The translations under genes were made by a program, and so were the position numbers. DNA of 64,000 bases from Paenibacillus sp. FSL R5-0345 (GTDB taxonomy: Bacteria; Bacillota; Bacilli; Paenibacillales; Paenibacillaceae): assembly GCF_000758585.1 (NCBI RefSeq), contig NZ_CP009281.1:1860001-1924000 (forward strand), given 5' to 3'. Positions within the stretch are counted from its first letter, which is position 1, and every line of letters begins with the position of its first letter. Below, one piece after another: positions 1 to 8,288 of the stretch. The notes under the pieces were generated by a model that had not been told where the DNA came from, made no database searches, and saw only the letters and a list, made by a program, of their open reading frames with translations.

Positions 1-1
1 T

Positions 2-1624
2 GGGGAAAATAAGAATGCTGGATCTGTAGGTGTTACGAACGGAAGAATTACGGGGATTTGGTTAGAACAGAGGCCATCCTCAAGTGAAGTGAATATTACT
101 GAAAGAACCCAGTGTATTGATCTACAGGGCGCGACCTTGCTTCCTGGATTTATAGATACTCATAATCACATGATCAGCGCTATTATGCTCAGACAATATC
201 TGGATTGTAAAAGTCCGCCTAATCGTGATATTTCCGATATTCAGTTCCGTATCAAGCAAAAAGCTTTAAGTGTAGAGAAAGGAAACTGGATTGTGGGTTT
301 TGGATATGACGATACTGCCTTATCAGAGATGAGACATCCTACCAAAAAAGAACTTGATGAAGCGGCGCCAGATCATCCAGTGATCATTTATCATATTTCC
401 GGTCATTTGGGAGTTGCTAACTCTCTAGCTCTGGAACTGGCAGGTGTTGATGAGCAAGCCCTTGATCCCGAAGGTGGAAGCTTTGGTAGGGACGAGGAGG
501 GTCATCTTAATGGAGTTCTCTACGAAGGGACGGCGCAAGCGGTTGGTGCTTATGCTCCAGAGCCTAGTGAGCAGGAGCTTCTTTCGTTAATAAGTGAAGA
601 GTCGTTGTCTTATTTATCGCAGGGGATTACAACGAATACAGATGCGAAGATTGGAGTGACCAATGAGATAGATGATTTGGAATTGTGTTTCAAGGCCATT
701 GAACAAGAGCGACTACCTATGCATATGAAATTGATGATCGCGAGTGATAGGCTTCGAGAAGGCAGCCAAATGGGTTCAATGACTGCGAATGAAGTGGATG
801 CGTATATTCGCAAACGATCAGGTGGCCGTGCTTCATTAGATAGTGCTAAAATGTTCCAGGATGGTTCTATTCAAGGATTAACCGGAGCGCTTCGTGAGCC
901 GTATTTCAATGATCCGGATGTGTCAGGTAATCTCATCCATGCTCAGGAAGAATTAGACGCTGAAGTGAAAGACTTGCATGATAGAGGCTTTCGTATTGCG
1001 ATTCATGGGAATGGAGACCGCGCAATAGGTTCGATTTTGGATGCCTTTGAGCAGGCAATTCTAGAAAATCCGCGTCCCGATCATCGTCACCGGATTGAGC
1101 ATGCCCAGACAGCAACTACTGAAGATCTGATCCGAATGCATGACTTAGGTGTCGCAGCCTCTTTTTTTATCAATCATGTGTATTACTGGGGTGACCGTCA
1201 TGAAAAGATTTTTCTAGGACCGGAGCGGGGGCGAAGAGTCAATCCCTTGGCAGAAGCGGCAAAACATAACGTGTTATTTACGCTTCATTCAGATGATCCA
1301 GTAACCCCTATCTCCCCTTTGTTCTCAGTATGGGTTGCCGTAAATCGGTTAACTAGCGATGGCAAAATCCTCGGTCCGGAGCAGCGAATCGATGTAGTCA
1401 CGGCTCTGCGGTCAATGACATCTTACGGGGCACAACTGATTTTTGAAGAAGATGAGGTAGGAACGATTGAGCTTGGCAAGCGAGCTGATTTTGCTATAGT
1501 AGCAGAAGATCCAACATCTGTTGATCCGCTTCACATTAAAGATATTTCTATTCTAGGTACGTTGATTGACGGGCGGATTGTCTATAATAATGGCCTTACG
1601 CTCTTTAAAAACAATTTGGTATAG
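2..1624 (+). CDS. Amidohydrolase family protein (YtcJ-like), 5' end outside the window
   Basis: The reading frame is open from the first bases of the window, so the gene begins upstream; the in-frame GTG at 89 is internal because family-like sequence (VTNGRITGIW, the usual N-terminal beta-sandwich strand) precedes it. The metal-binding HxH lies in FIDTHNHM. A second conserved histidine region is RHRIEHAQ and the catalytic aspartate region is TLHSDDP. The C-terminal GTIELGKRADFAIV strand is typical of the amidohydrolase composite domain. About 540 residues are visible, close to the usual length of the YtcJ group, so only a little is missing. These are metal-dependent hydrolases of amide-type bonds; the substrate cannot be read from the sequence. 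No clear terminator follows, and the next gene starts about 100 bases later. Confidence 0.85.
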   Translation, partial: GENKNAGSVGVTNGRITGIWLEQRPSSSEVNITERTQCIDLQGATLLPGFIDTHNHMISAIMLRQYLDCKSPPNRDISDIQFRIKQKALSVEKGNWIVGFGYDDTALSEMRHPTKKELDEAAPDHPVIIYHISGHLGVANSLALELAGVDEQALDPEGGSFGRDEEGHLNGVLYEGTAQAVGAYAPEPSEQELLSLISEESLSYLSQGITTNTDAKIGVTNEIDDLELCFKAIEQERLPMHMKLMIASDRLREGSQMGSMTANEVDAYIRKRSGGRASLDSAKMFQDGSIQGLTGALREPYFNDPDVSGNLIHAQEELDAEVKDLHDRGFRIAIHGNGDRAIGSILDAFEQAILENPRPDHRHRIEHAQTATTEDLIRMHDLGVAASFFINHVYYWGDRHEKIFLGPERGRRVNPLAEAAKHNVLFTLHSDDPVTPISPLFSVWVAVNRLTSDGKILGPEQRIDVVTALRSMTSYGAQLIFEEDEVGTIELGKRADFAIVAEDPTSVDPLHIKDISILGTLIDGRIVYNNGLTLFKNNLV

Positions 1625-1721
1625 ATGTCGATTACTAACTATATTCTTCATTTGCCAATTTTATATAAGAAAGCTTAAACTAGCATTATGTGATTTGAAG
1701 AATGGATAGGAGGAACAAGCC

Positions 1722-2288
1722 TTGGTGATTTATACACGTACAGGTGATGCGGGTCAAACTTCAGTGATCGGCGGCCGGGTTGGTAAGGACGATGTCCGAG
1801 TTGAAGCCTACGGAACCATCGATGAACTGAATTGCTTTGTAGGGCAGGCGCGGAGCCTGATGGAGGACGATCAGTTTGACGATGTACGCGAGCAGCTGCT
1901 GGAAATCCAGCATGAACTATTCGATTGTGGAACCGATCTGGCTTTTATTAAGCTGGGTGAGGGTGGTCAATATATGGTAACAAGCGAGATGGCAAAACGG
2001 CTGGAGGGCTGGATTGATGATCTTCAAGCAGAGAATCCGCCGCTAGAAAAATTCATCCTCCCTGGGGGCAGTCCGCTAGCTTCGGTTCTACATGTGTGCC
2101 GCACGGTTTGCCGCCGGGCGGAGCGTCGGGCAGTTACACTTGGACGAAATGCGGACATTAACCCGGAAGCGGTTATTTATTTGAACCGGTTATCGGATTA
2201 TTTCTTTGCGCTGGCTAGAACGGCTAATACACGGGCAGGAATTACTGATGTAGAATATATTCGCAGTAAAAAGGTGTTCCGGGACTAA
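1722..2288 (+). CDS. Cob(I)yrinic acid a,c-diamide adenosyltransferase, PduO type
   Basis: A 188-residue protein with the N-terminal signature YTRTGDAGQTSVIGG, which binds ATP in PduO-type ATP:corrinoid adenosyltransferases. The helical core carries the conserved RRAERRAV and YLNRLSDYFFALAR motifs. The enzyme moves the adenosyl group of ATP onto cob(I)alamin to make adenosylcobalamin. The start is TTG at 1722, eight bases after AGGAGG at 1708-1713; GTG at 1725 is the alternative. It is followed after one base by the pseudouridine synthase gene, so the two are probably cotranscribed. This is likely a housekeeping copy, since no cobalamin-dependent enzyme sits beside it. Confidence 0.9.
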   Translation: MVIYTRTGDAGQTSVIGGRVGKDDVRVEAYGTIDELNCFVGQARSLMEDDQFDDVREQLLEIQHELFDCGTDLAFIKLGEGGQYMVTSEMAKRLEGWIDDLQAENPPLEKFILPGGSPLASVLHVCRTVCRRAERRAVTLGRNADINPEAVIYLNRLSDYFFALARTANTRAGITDVEYIRSKKVFRD

Positions 2289-2289
2289 T

Positions 2290-3279
2290 ATGACAAGCTA
2301 TTATTCACCTATTACTTACATCATACCGCCTGAAGAGGATGACTGGCTGTTGAAGACGATCCTGCATAAACGGATGGATGTCTCACGCAAATTGTTGTCG
2401 CGCCTTAAGCAAACAGAACAAGGGATTACATTAAACGGAGAGCGTGTTTATATCAGCGTACGTGTTAAAGCAGGCGATATTGTACAGATTCGCATGGAAA
2501 CAGAGACTTCGGATGATATTTTACCGCAACCGATTCCCTTTGAAATTCTATTTGAAGATGAGCATCTGCTTGTTGTAAACAAAGCTGCAGGTATTATTGT
2601 ACATCCCACGCATGGACATTACACCGATACACTGGCTAACGGAGTAGTTCATTATTGGGCGCAAAAAAATGAACGGTTCCGCTTTCGACCTGTCCATCGT
2701 CTGGACCAGGAAACCTCCGGTGTGTTAGTCATCGCCAAGAATCCATATAGTCATCAGCATATTTCCGAGCAGATGATTGCCGGCACTGTGGACAAACGTT
2801 ATGCTGCTTTTGTTCATGGCGTCCCTACCAAGCCTTTCGGTGATATTGACGGACCTATTGATCGTGATCCTGAGGAGCCGCATCGGCGTATCGTGACACC
2901 GGATGGATATCCTTCTCTGACTCGTTACGAAGTTAAGGCTGTATATACACAAGGATCAAAAGTTGAACTGAAGCTGGAGAGTGGTCGTACGCATCAGATT
3001 CGGGTCCATATGACCTCGATCGGCTGTCCTTTGATTGGTGACAGCATGTATCGTCATGAGCTGTATAATCTACCGGATTTGACTTCAACTCAAAGCGAAC
3101 AGTTGGAGTCCGTTGCAGCACTAGATGCATCTATCCCTCGTCAAGCACTGCATGCGGTACGTCTAACGTTCAAGCACCCAGTGCTATTGCAGGAAATGAT
3201 CTTTGAAGCTCCTTTGCCGCCTGATATGGCGGCCTTGGAGGAAATACTGGAGCAAGGACCGATAGCGAATTTGAGGTAA
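2290..3279 (+). CDS. RluA/RluD family 23S rRNA pseudouridine synthase
   Basis: A 329-residue protein with an S4-like RNA-binding region (about residues 15-75, containing LLSRLKQTEQGITLNGERV) followed by the RluA catalytic domain. The family signature HRLDQETSG holds the catalytic aspartate. GRTHQIRVHM and HAVRLTFKHP are further conserved blocks. It should isomerise uridine to pseudouridine in 23S rRNA or another structured RNA; the exact target site cannot be assigned. The ATG lies one base after the stop of the adenosyltransferase gene. A weak hairpin without a T-run (GGGGAA at 3309, TTCCCC at 3324) lies downstream. Confidence 0.9.
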   Translation: MTSYYSPITYIIPPEEDDWLLKTILHKRMDVSRKLLSRLKQTEQGITLNGERVYISVRVKAGDIVQIRMETETSDDILPQPIPFEILFEDEHLLVVNKAAGIIVHPTHGHYTDTLANGVVHYWAQKNERFRFRPVHRLDQETSGVLVIAKNPYSHQHISEQMIAGTVDKRYAAFVHGVPTKPFGDIDGPIDRDPEEPHRRIVTPDGYPSLTRYEVKAVYTQGSKVELKLESGRTHQIRVHMTSIGCPLIGDSMYRHELYNLPDLTSTQSEQLESVAALDASIPRQALHAVRLTFKHPVLLQEMIFEAPLPPDMAALEEILEQGPIANLR

Positions 3280-3369
3280 GATTAATACTCAGGCTATGAA
3301 GTAATGAAGGGGAAGTCCGAACATTCCCCGTAGTTACGAATTATTAGCCGACAATTAAAGGAGAACAAC

Positions 3370-3744
3370 ATGAGCAAACTAAAAGTATATCAATATCCTA
3401 AATGCAGCACCTGCCGCAGCGCGGTGAAATGGCTACAAGCTCAAGGTCATGAGCTGGAGCTTCAGCATATCGCAGAACAGCCACCTACAGTTGAAGAATT
3501 ACGTGAATTGCTGGCCAATAGCGGTCTTGAACTGAAAAAGTTTTTTAATACAAGCGGTGAAGTCTATAAAGCATTAGGTCTTAAGGACAAAATGGCACAG
3601 CTTAGTGAGCAGGAGAAGCTAGAGCTGCTTGCTAGCCATGGTATGCTGAATAAACGTCCGATTGTCACCGATGGAGTTAAAGTTACAGTAGGATTTAAAG
3701 AAGATCAATATGCTGAAGCTTGGACCAATACCTCCAAGGCATAA
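3370..3744 (+). CDS. ArsC/Spx family protein (YusI-like)
   Basis: A 124-residue thioredoxin-fold protein of the arsenate reductase/Spx/MgsR superfamily. It opens with KVYQYPKCSTCRSAVKWL, so it keeps the CxxC pair at the start of the first helix. It ends with the typical RPIVTDGVKVTVGF block. Sequence and length fit the YusI-type branch better than true Spx, which has an RPI/RPL segment tuned for RNA polymerase binding. Function is not established: it may be a thiol oxidoreductase or a redox-responsive regulator. The ATG at 3370 has AAAGGAG just upstream. A strong terminator follows at 3814, so the gene is probably monocistronic. Confidence 0.8.
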   Translation: MSKLKVYQYPKCSTCRSAVKWLQAQGHELELQHIAEQPPTVEELRELLANSGLELKKFFNTSGEVYKALGLKDKMAQLSEQEKLELLASHGMLNKRPIVTDGVKVTVGFKEDQYAEAWTNTSKA

Positions 3745-3813
3745 TCCCGTAAAGGGATGTCCCCATTCTCGACCGTATGCTCCCTATGGAATAATTGTCT
3801 TTAATTAAACAAC

Positions 3814-3852
3814 AAAAGACCATGATTCTCATTTTGAGAGCCATGGTCTTTT
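3814..3852 (+). terminator. Intrinsic terminator after the ArsC/Spx-like gene
   Basis: An 11-base stem AAAAGACCATG / CATGGTCTTTT with a further TCTC/GAGA inner stem. The A-run on one side and T-run on the other let it work in both directions. Confidence 0.8.
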
Positions 3853-4000
3853 ATGTTATTTTAAGAGATATGAATAAGCTCCCATATGTGTAACTTTATG
3901 ATCCCTTATCAGATCAGGCTTTTTCTGATAGAATACTCTTTGTGCAATAGCTTGGACAAATGCGTAATATGAATAGAACGATTAAAGGAGAGGTTTATAC

Positions 4001-4927
4001 ATGAGAGCAGAAACAAAGGGCCGTGTAATGCTTGTAGATGGAATGGCTCTGCTGTTCCGGGCCTTTTATGCGACCTCTTATGGAGGATATATTCGCAAGA
4101 CAAAAGCTGGATTACCGACGAATGCAGTGTATGGTTTTTTACAGTATTTTTTCGATGCGGTAAGTACATTTGAGCCTTCTCATGTCGTATGCTGCTGGGA
4201 TATGGGCAAAGGAACGTTCCGCACCGAGAAATACGATGGGTACAAATCGAATCGGATTGAAGCGCCGTTAGAGCTGATTCCGCAGTTTGATCTCGTAAAA
4301 GATGTAGTAGCTGAGCTAGGCGTTCCGAATATTGGTCTTGCAGGCTATGAGGCGGATGATTGCATTGGTACACTGGCTTCTTGTTACAGTGAAAATTCTG
4401 AGGTATATATTTTGACGGGTGACCATGATATGCTTCAGCTCATTGATGAGAACGTTAAGGTCGTAATTATGAAAAAGGGCCGCTCTAACTATAAAGTGTA
4501 TGATCTTGCAGAGCTGCTGGAGGAAAAGGGTCTTACTCCTAGACAGGTGATTGACCTGAAGGGCTTCATGGGAGATACCAGTGACAACTATCCTGGAGTA
4601 AAAGGGATTGGTGAGAAGACTGCACTGAAGCTGCTGACCGAATACGGCACAGTTGAAGGTGTAATTGAGAATCTGCATCTGCTTCCTAAGGGTGTGCGTA
4701 CCAAAATTGAAGCAGATTTGGATATGCTGCATTTATCGAGAGAGCTAGCTGAAATCCGTTGCGATGTACCGGTGGTCTGCGAGTTGACGGAAGCCTTGTG
4801 GCAGCTTCAACGGGAAACAGCCGCGCGCAAATTTCAGGAGCTAGAGTTCGGCAGCTTGATGCATTTGATTGCTGAGGTGCAGGACGAGCGGGGAATTGTC
4901 CAGATTGAGTTAGGCGATTTGGGTTAA
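4001..4927 (+). CDS. 5'-3' exonuclease (YpcP-like, DNA polymerase I 5'-nuclease domain alone)
   Basis: A 308-residue protein that matches the free-standing form of the polymerase I 5' nuclease. It has the PIN-like core with LVDGMALLFRAFYA, the acidic metal ligands in YEADDCIGTLA and TGDHDMLQL, and the helix-3-turn-helix with GFMGDTSDNYPGVKGIG. It should remove RNA primers and 5' flaps during replication and repair. The B. subtilis relative is YpcP, of similar length. The start ATG at 4001 is preceded by AAAGGAGAGG. The gene stands alone between two terminators. Confidence 0.9.
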   Translation: MRAETKGRVMLVDGMALLFRAFYATSYGGYIRKTKAGLPTNAVYGFLQYFFDAVSTFEPSHVVCCWDMGKGTFRTEKYDGYKSNRIEAPLELIPQFDLVKDVVAELGVPNIGLAGYEADDCIGTLASCYSENSEVYILTGDHDMLQLIDENVKVVIMKKGRSNYKVYDLAELLEEKGLTPRQVIDLKGFMGDTSDNYPGVKGIGEKTALKLLTEYGTVEGVIENLHLLPKGVRTKIEADLDMLHLSRELAEIRCDVPVVCELTEALWQLQRETAARKFQELEFGSLMHLIAEVQDERGIVQIELGDLG

Positions 4928-4972
4928 GGAAAGAAGAGTTCTCTTCTGATAAAAATGTGAATAAACATAATG

Positions 4973-5008
4973 GCAGGTCAAGGTTATCATCCTTGGCCTG
5001 CTTTTTTT
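4973..5008 (+). terminator. Intrinsic terminator after the exonuclease gene
   Basis: Perfect 11-base stem GCAGGTCAAGG / CCTTGGCCTGC with a seven-base loop, followed by seven T. Confidence 0.9.
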
Positions 5009-5228
5009 ATAGGTGATTATTTATCATATATTGTAATAAAATGTCTTTGTTTATCGAAAATACATTTTAATGTTTCTTAATGAACATATTTGTTTAATTT
5101 TTCCTTATGTTAAATAGAAGAATGGAGAAATTATAGATCAAATATAGTAAATAAATTGGTTATTTATGCACTGTTGTAAAAATATTACTATGATAGCATA
5201 AAAGAATAAAATTGCAGTAGGTGATGAG
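5009..5228 (+). promoter_or_regulatory. AT-rich region ahead of the Tad-T7SS cluster
   Basis: This gap must carry the promoter of the long cluster that follows. It is very AT-rich. A TATGAT that could be a -10 box lies near 5190, but no convincing -35 box stands at the right distance. AGGTGATGAG just before the ATG at 5229 is the ribosome binding site. I see no operator-like palindrome. Confidence 0.3.
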
Positions 5229-6587
5229 ATGAAGGTTCTTTTGGTCACGCACAAATTTCAAAAAATAGTAGTCAACTACTTTAAGCGGACCATAGATATC
5301 GTAAATGACACAGATTTAACACTAAGTGAGGTACTGCATTATTTGGAGGATACTAATCCAATTGTAGACAGCATATTGATAACAGATGAGGCTTTGTCAG
5401 TGAGAACTGAGCAAAACAAGAATGACTTAAACGATCTTGTAAATTGGCTGATAGCTAATCGAAGGTTAGATGTAAAGATTTTGGTTGTCACGAGGAACTT
5501 TAAACAAGAGGCGGAGCTAGAGAGTGCAATCAATAGATACTCGAATCTCCAAATTAAGATTTGCGAATACATACGAATACCACCCGCTGTTTTCCGTGAG
5601 GCTGTGGAGCATTTATCCGACAGTAAAAGCAGTGTAGAAACCGCTAGAAGCCTGGAGAATAAGGGGAATAAAAGTAGTACGGAGAAAAAAGGATCATTTC
5701 TGGATCGGTTTAAACCAAAACCCAAGTCCCTACCTGAATTTCAGGCTACGGATAATCTTACAAAAGAGCTGGATAAGGTCAGTCGAGGGATTAGCCGAAT
5801 TGTTGCGATCACTGGCCACAGAGGTTGCGGAATAACGAGTACAACAATCAACGTGGCGAGTGAAGCTAGCAAACGGGGATTAAGTGTTTTGGTTCTAGAT
5901 ATGGATATCGAATATCGCAGCACCAACATGTACTTCAGCAGCTTTCACGAACGTTCTAAAAGGGATGAAGGGATTAACGCTTCATTAATTCGAACACTGG
6001 CTAGGCCGCAGGATTATATGACAACAGCTTTTCATGTGAAAGACAATCTTTGGATGGCAGGGCTTGGCTACAGCTTCACTGATCCGAGGCTGATAGAGCA
6101 ATTTTATAATAGTTCGAAGCTAGTCGGTCTTGTATCCTTACTGAGAAATAAGTTCAATTTAATATTATTGGATATGCCACTTCATTTATTGGAAAAGTTT
6201 AGTGATGTAATGATTCATATTGATAGCTTTGGTATGTGCATCCCTAATAATCTCTACTCTGTTTTGAGTACGTTAAAGAACGTTGAAGGTACCCTTGATA
6301 AGGAGAAAGCGGCTTATTTGAACGCGAAATCAAAGGTAATCGTTACCAAATACAATGATAGATCACGGTTTCAAGGAGATATATTCACACCAGACAGAGT
6401 AAGCGAGATTATGGCATCGGGTTTACTAGAAAGTTTTACATATGAAATGAAAGTAGCAGGTTATGTCTCGTATAACAATGATTTTGATTCGCAAATCGAA
6501 AGTGACGTACCGCTTGTATACACGGGCACAGACCATGAAAGGACCTACGGAAACATACTTCTACGATTACTGGAGGGAGTAAGTTAA
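5229..6587 (+). CDS. TadZ/CpaE-like MinD-family protein with degenerate P-loop
   Basis: A 452-residue protein. The first 130 residues look like an atypical receiver-type domain, as in TadZ/CpaE pilus-assembly proteins, followed by a charged linker. A MinD/ParA-like domain starts near residue 190 (RIVAITGHRGCGITSTTINVA, then LSVLVLDMDIEYRSTNMYF). The deviant Walker A motif is damaged: both signature lysines of KGGxGKT are missing (GHRGCGIT, residues 196-203), so ATP hydrolysis is doubtful. In Tad systems TadZ marks the cell pole and recruits the other parts. It is the first gene of the cluster, one base or less from the next gene, and lies upstream of CpaB-like and TadA-like genes, which supports the assignment. 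Confidence 0.65.
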   Translation: MKVLLVTHKFQKIVVNYFKRTIDIVNDTDLTLSEVLHYLEDTNPIVDSILITDEALSVRTEQNKNDLNDLVNWLIANRRLDVKILVVTRNFKQEAELESAINRYSNLQIKICEYIRIPPAVFREAVEHLSDSKSSVETARSLENKGNKSSTEKKGSFLDRFKPKPKSLPEFQATDNLTKELDKVSRGISRIVAITGHRGCGITSTTINVASEASKRGLSVLVLDMDIEYRSTNMYFSSFHERSKRDEGINASLIRTLARPQDYMTTAFHVKDNLWMAGLGYSFTDPRLIEQFYNSSKLVGLVSLLRNKFNLILLDMPLHLLEKFSDVMIHIDSFGMCIPNNLYSVLSTLKNVEGTLDKEKAAYLNAKSKVIVTKYNDRSRFQGDIFTPDRVSEIMASGLLESFTYEMKVAGYVSYNNDFDSQIESDVPLVYTGTDHERTYGNILLRLLEGVS

Positions 6588-7469
6588 ATGGATTTGAGCG
6601 GGATTAAGAGTAAGACTCCGAACAGACATATGTTCAAACGAGTCGCAGCATTGCTCTTTAGCATATTGATCATTGTAATCTCTTATATGGTTATGACAAA
6701 GGCTAGTAAGGATGCCAATGATGTCGTTGAAGTGTTGCGAGTGAAATCGAATGAGGGCATTCCTGCCTTCGTTATGATCTCAGACAATACGGTTGAGAAA
6801 TACCAGATCATCAAAAAAGAATACACAGAAGATATGCTGTTATCTGAGGATTTGGATTCTGTAAAGGGAAAGCTTACCGCCTATTATATTCGAGGAAACA
6901 GCGTGCTTTATAAAGATCAATTAATCGATGAGAAACCTAAACAAAATGAATGGCTGTATCAGGTTAACGAAGAGAATGAGGTGTTGACACTCCCTTACAA
7001 TTTCCTTGAGGTAGGGGGCGATATCCTAATGCCTGGTGACCGCGTTCGTATCCGGGTTTCTTATGAGGTTGACGAGAAAAGTGCAGTGGGTAGTAACCCT
7101 AACACTATTTATTCAGAGTCAACTAATACGATCAAAAAGACAGAAGTGTTGTTCGATAGCATTATTGTAAAGGATATGCTCAACTCTAGCAGTCATTCCA
7201 TTTATGAGGTTTATAAAGAGGTTCAAAAGCTGAATTCACAGAAGAAACAGGATGTTATGAAAAGTAAAGATTTTTTGAAGAACATTCAACCTAAAGCTTT
7301 GCTTCTAGAAGGAACCAGCGAACAAATTAATAACTATGCCAAGTATAAAGGGTTAAACGGGAATTCATTTTTAATTACAATTCTGAGCAGAAAAGATAGT
7401 GATGTCATCATTGATCAATTACCCACGTTGGAGAATGAGGTGGAATCGTGGATAAGCGAAGAGGATTAG
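6588..7469 (+). CDS. CpaB/RcpC-like SAF-domain membrane protein
   Basis: A 293-residue protein with a cytoplasmic N-terminus, one membrane segment (about residues 20-40, VAALLFSILIIVISYMVM) and an extracytoplasmic SAF-like domain (about 45-115). A second beta-rich part contains GGDILMPGDRVRIRVSYEV. This is the layout of CpaB/RcpC proteins of Flp pilus loci. In Gram-negative bacteria these work with the secretin; here, with no secretin, a role in guiding a filament or substrate through the wall is inference. The ATG follows the previous stop directly and the 3' end overlaps the next gene by 22 bases. Confidence 0.6.
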   Translation: MDLSGIKSKTPNRHMFKRVAALLFSILIIVISYMVMTKASKDANDVVEVLRVKSNEGIPAFVMISDNTVEKYQIIKKEYTEDMLLSEDLDSVKGKLTAYYIRGNSVLYKDQLIDEKPKQNEWLYQVNEENEVLTLPYNFLEVGGDILMPGDRVRIRVSYEVDEKSAVGSNPNTIYSESTNTIKKTEVLFDSIIVKDMLNSSSHSIYEVYKEVQKLNSQKKQDVMKSKDFLKNIQPKALLLEGTSEQINNYAKYKGLNGNSFLITILSRKDSDVIIDQLPTLENEVESWISEED

Positions 7470-8275
7470 GGCTCGATAGTATTTTTCAGAAAATATCATC
7501 CAAAGATCTTGTCGGTGCAGAGCTTCAAGAGAACAACCTAATTTATAGTGTAGTTGGATTTATTCCCGCTTGCGATGGTGTTGATAATGCGATGCTTATC
7601 AGTAACTTAGCTTATCTTATTTCACAAAAGGGGTTGAATACCTGTGTAGTTGATTTGAAAGTATTCTATCCGAACTTATATCAATTTCTGGATGTGCCTA
7701 CACAGAAGAAGGGGAATGGTCTAATCAAGGTTTTGAAAAGCGATAAGGTGGATTTCAGGGATGAATTACAGCAGACCAAATACGATAAACTGTTTCTTTT
7801 ATCTCCGAGCCCGCAAGACTTAATGGAAGAATACTTTGATTTTGAGTTTGAGAATTTAGAGCGCGTCATTACTACACTTAAGCAAATGTTTGATATCGTA
7901 CTGATCGATATTCCCAACAATCCACCGCACGAATTCTGTCTCGGAGCCATGAAATATTGCCATATCGGCTTTTTTACAGCAACAGAGCGAATGGAAGCCA
8001 CAATCAATATGGTAAAGCTGCTGGACTACGCCAAATCAGTGGGAGTCAGTACAGCGAAATTCACTAGTGTAGTCCTTATGAATTTTCAGAATATTGAATT
8101 TGATTATAAGGTGATGAAGGATATGGGCTTTAATATCGTGACCGTATTACCGCTAGTGAAGGATGCGGTGGTTCGTGCACATGAGGGAAGGCTGTACATA
8201 AAGGATAACCCCCTAATCAACAAATATTTCAAAAAAGAGATTCAAAAACTGGCGGATCAGTTGGCGGATCAGTAA
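7448..8275 (+). CDS. Second MinD/TadZ-like protein without a P-loop
   Basis: A 275-residue protein with the MinD/ParA fold pattern: a first strand and loop (IYSVVGFIPACDGVDNAML), NTCVVDLKVFYPN in place of the usual DLD strand, then FDIVLIDIPNNPP. The Walker A loop has no lysine at all, so it is probably a non-hydrolysing partner of the first TadZ-like protein. The start is GTG at 7448 with GAGGTGG before it, inside the end of the SAF gene, so translational coupling is likely. Assignment rests on fold pattern and gene context; no family was recognised with certainty. Confidence 0.55.
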   Translation: MDKRRGLGLDSIFQKISSKDLVGAELQENNLIYSVVGFIPACDGVDNAMLISNLAYLISQKGLNTCVVDLKVFYPNLYQFLDVPTQKKGNGLIKVLKSDKVDFRDELQQTKYDKLFLLSPSPQDLMEEYFDFEFENLERVITTLKQMFDIVLIDIPNNPPHEFCLGAMKYCHIGFFTATERMEATINMVKLLDYAKSVGVSTAKFTSVVLMNFQNIEFDYKVMKDMGFNIVTVLPLVKDAVVRAHEGRLYIKDNPLINKYFKKEIQKLADQLADQ

Positions 8276-8288
8276 AGGGGAGAGTAAA

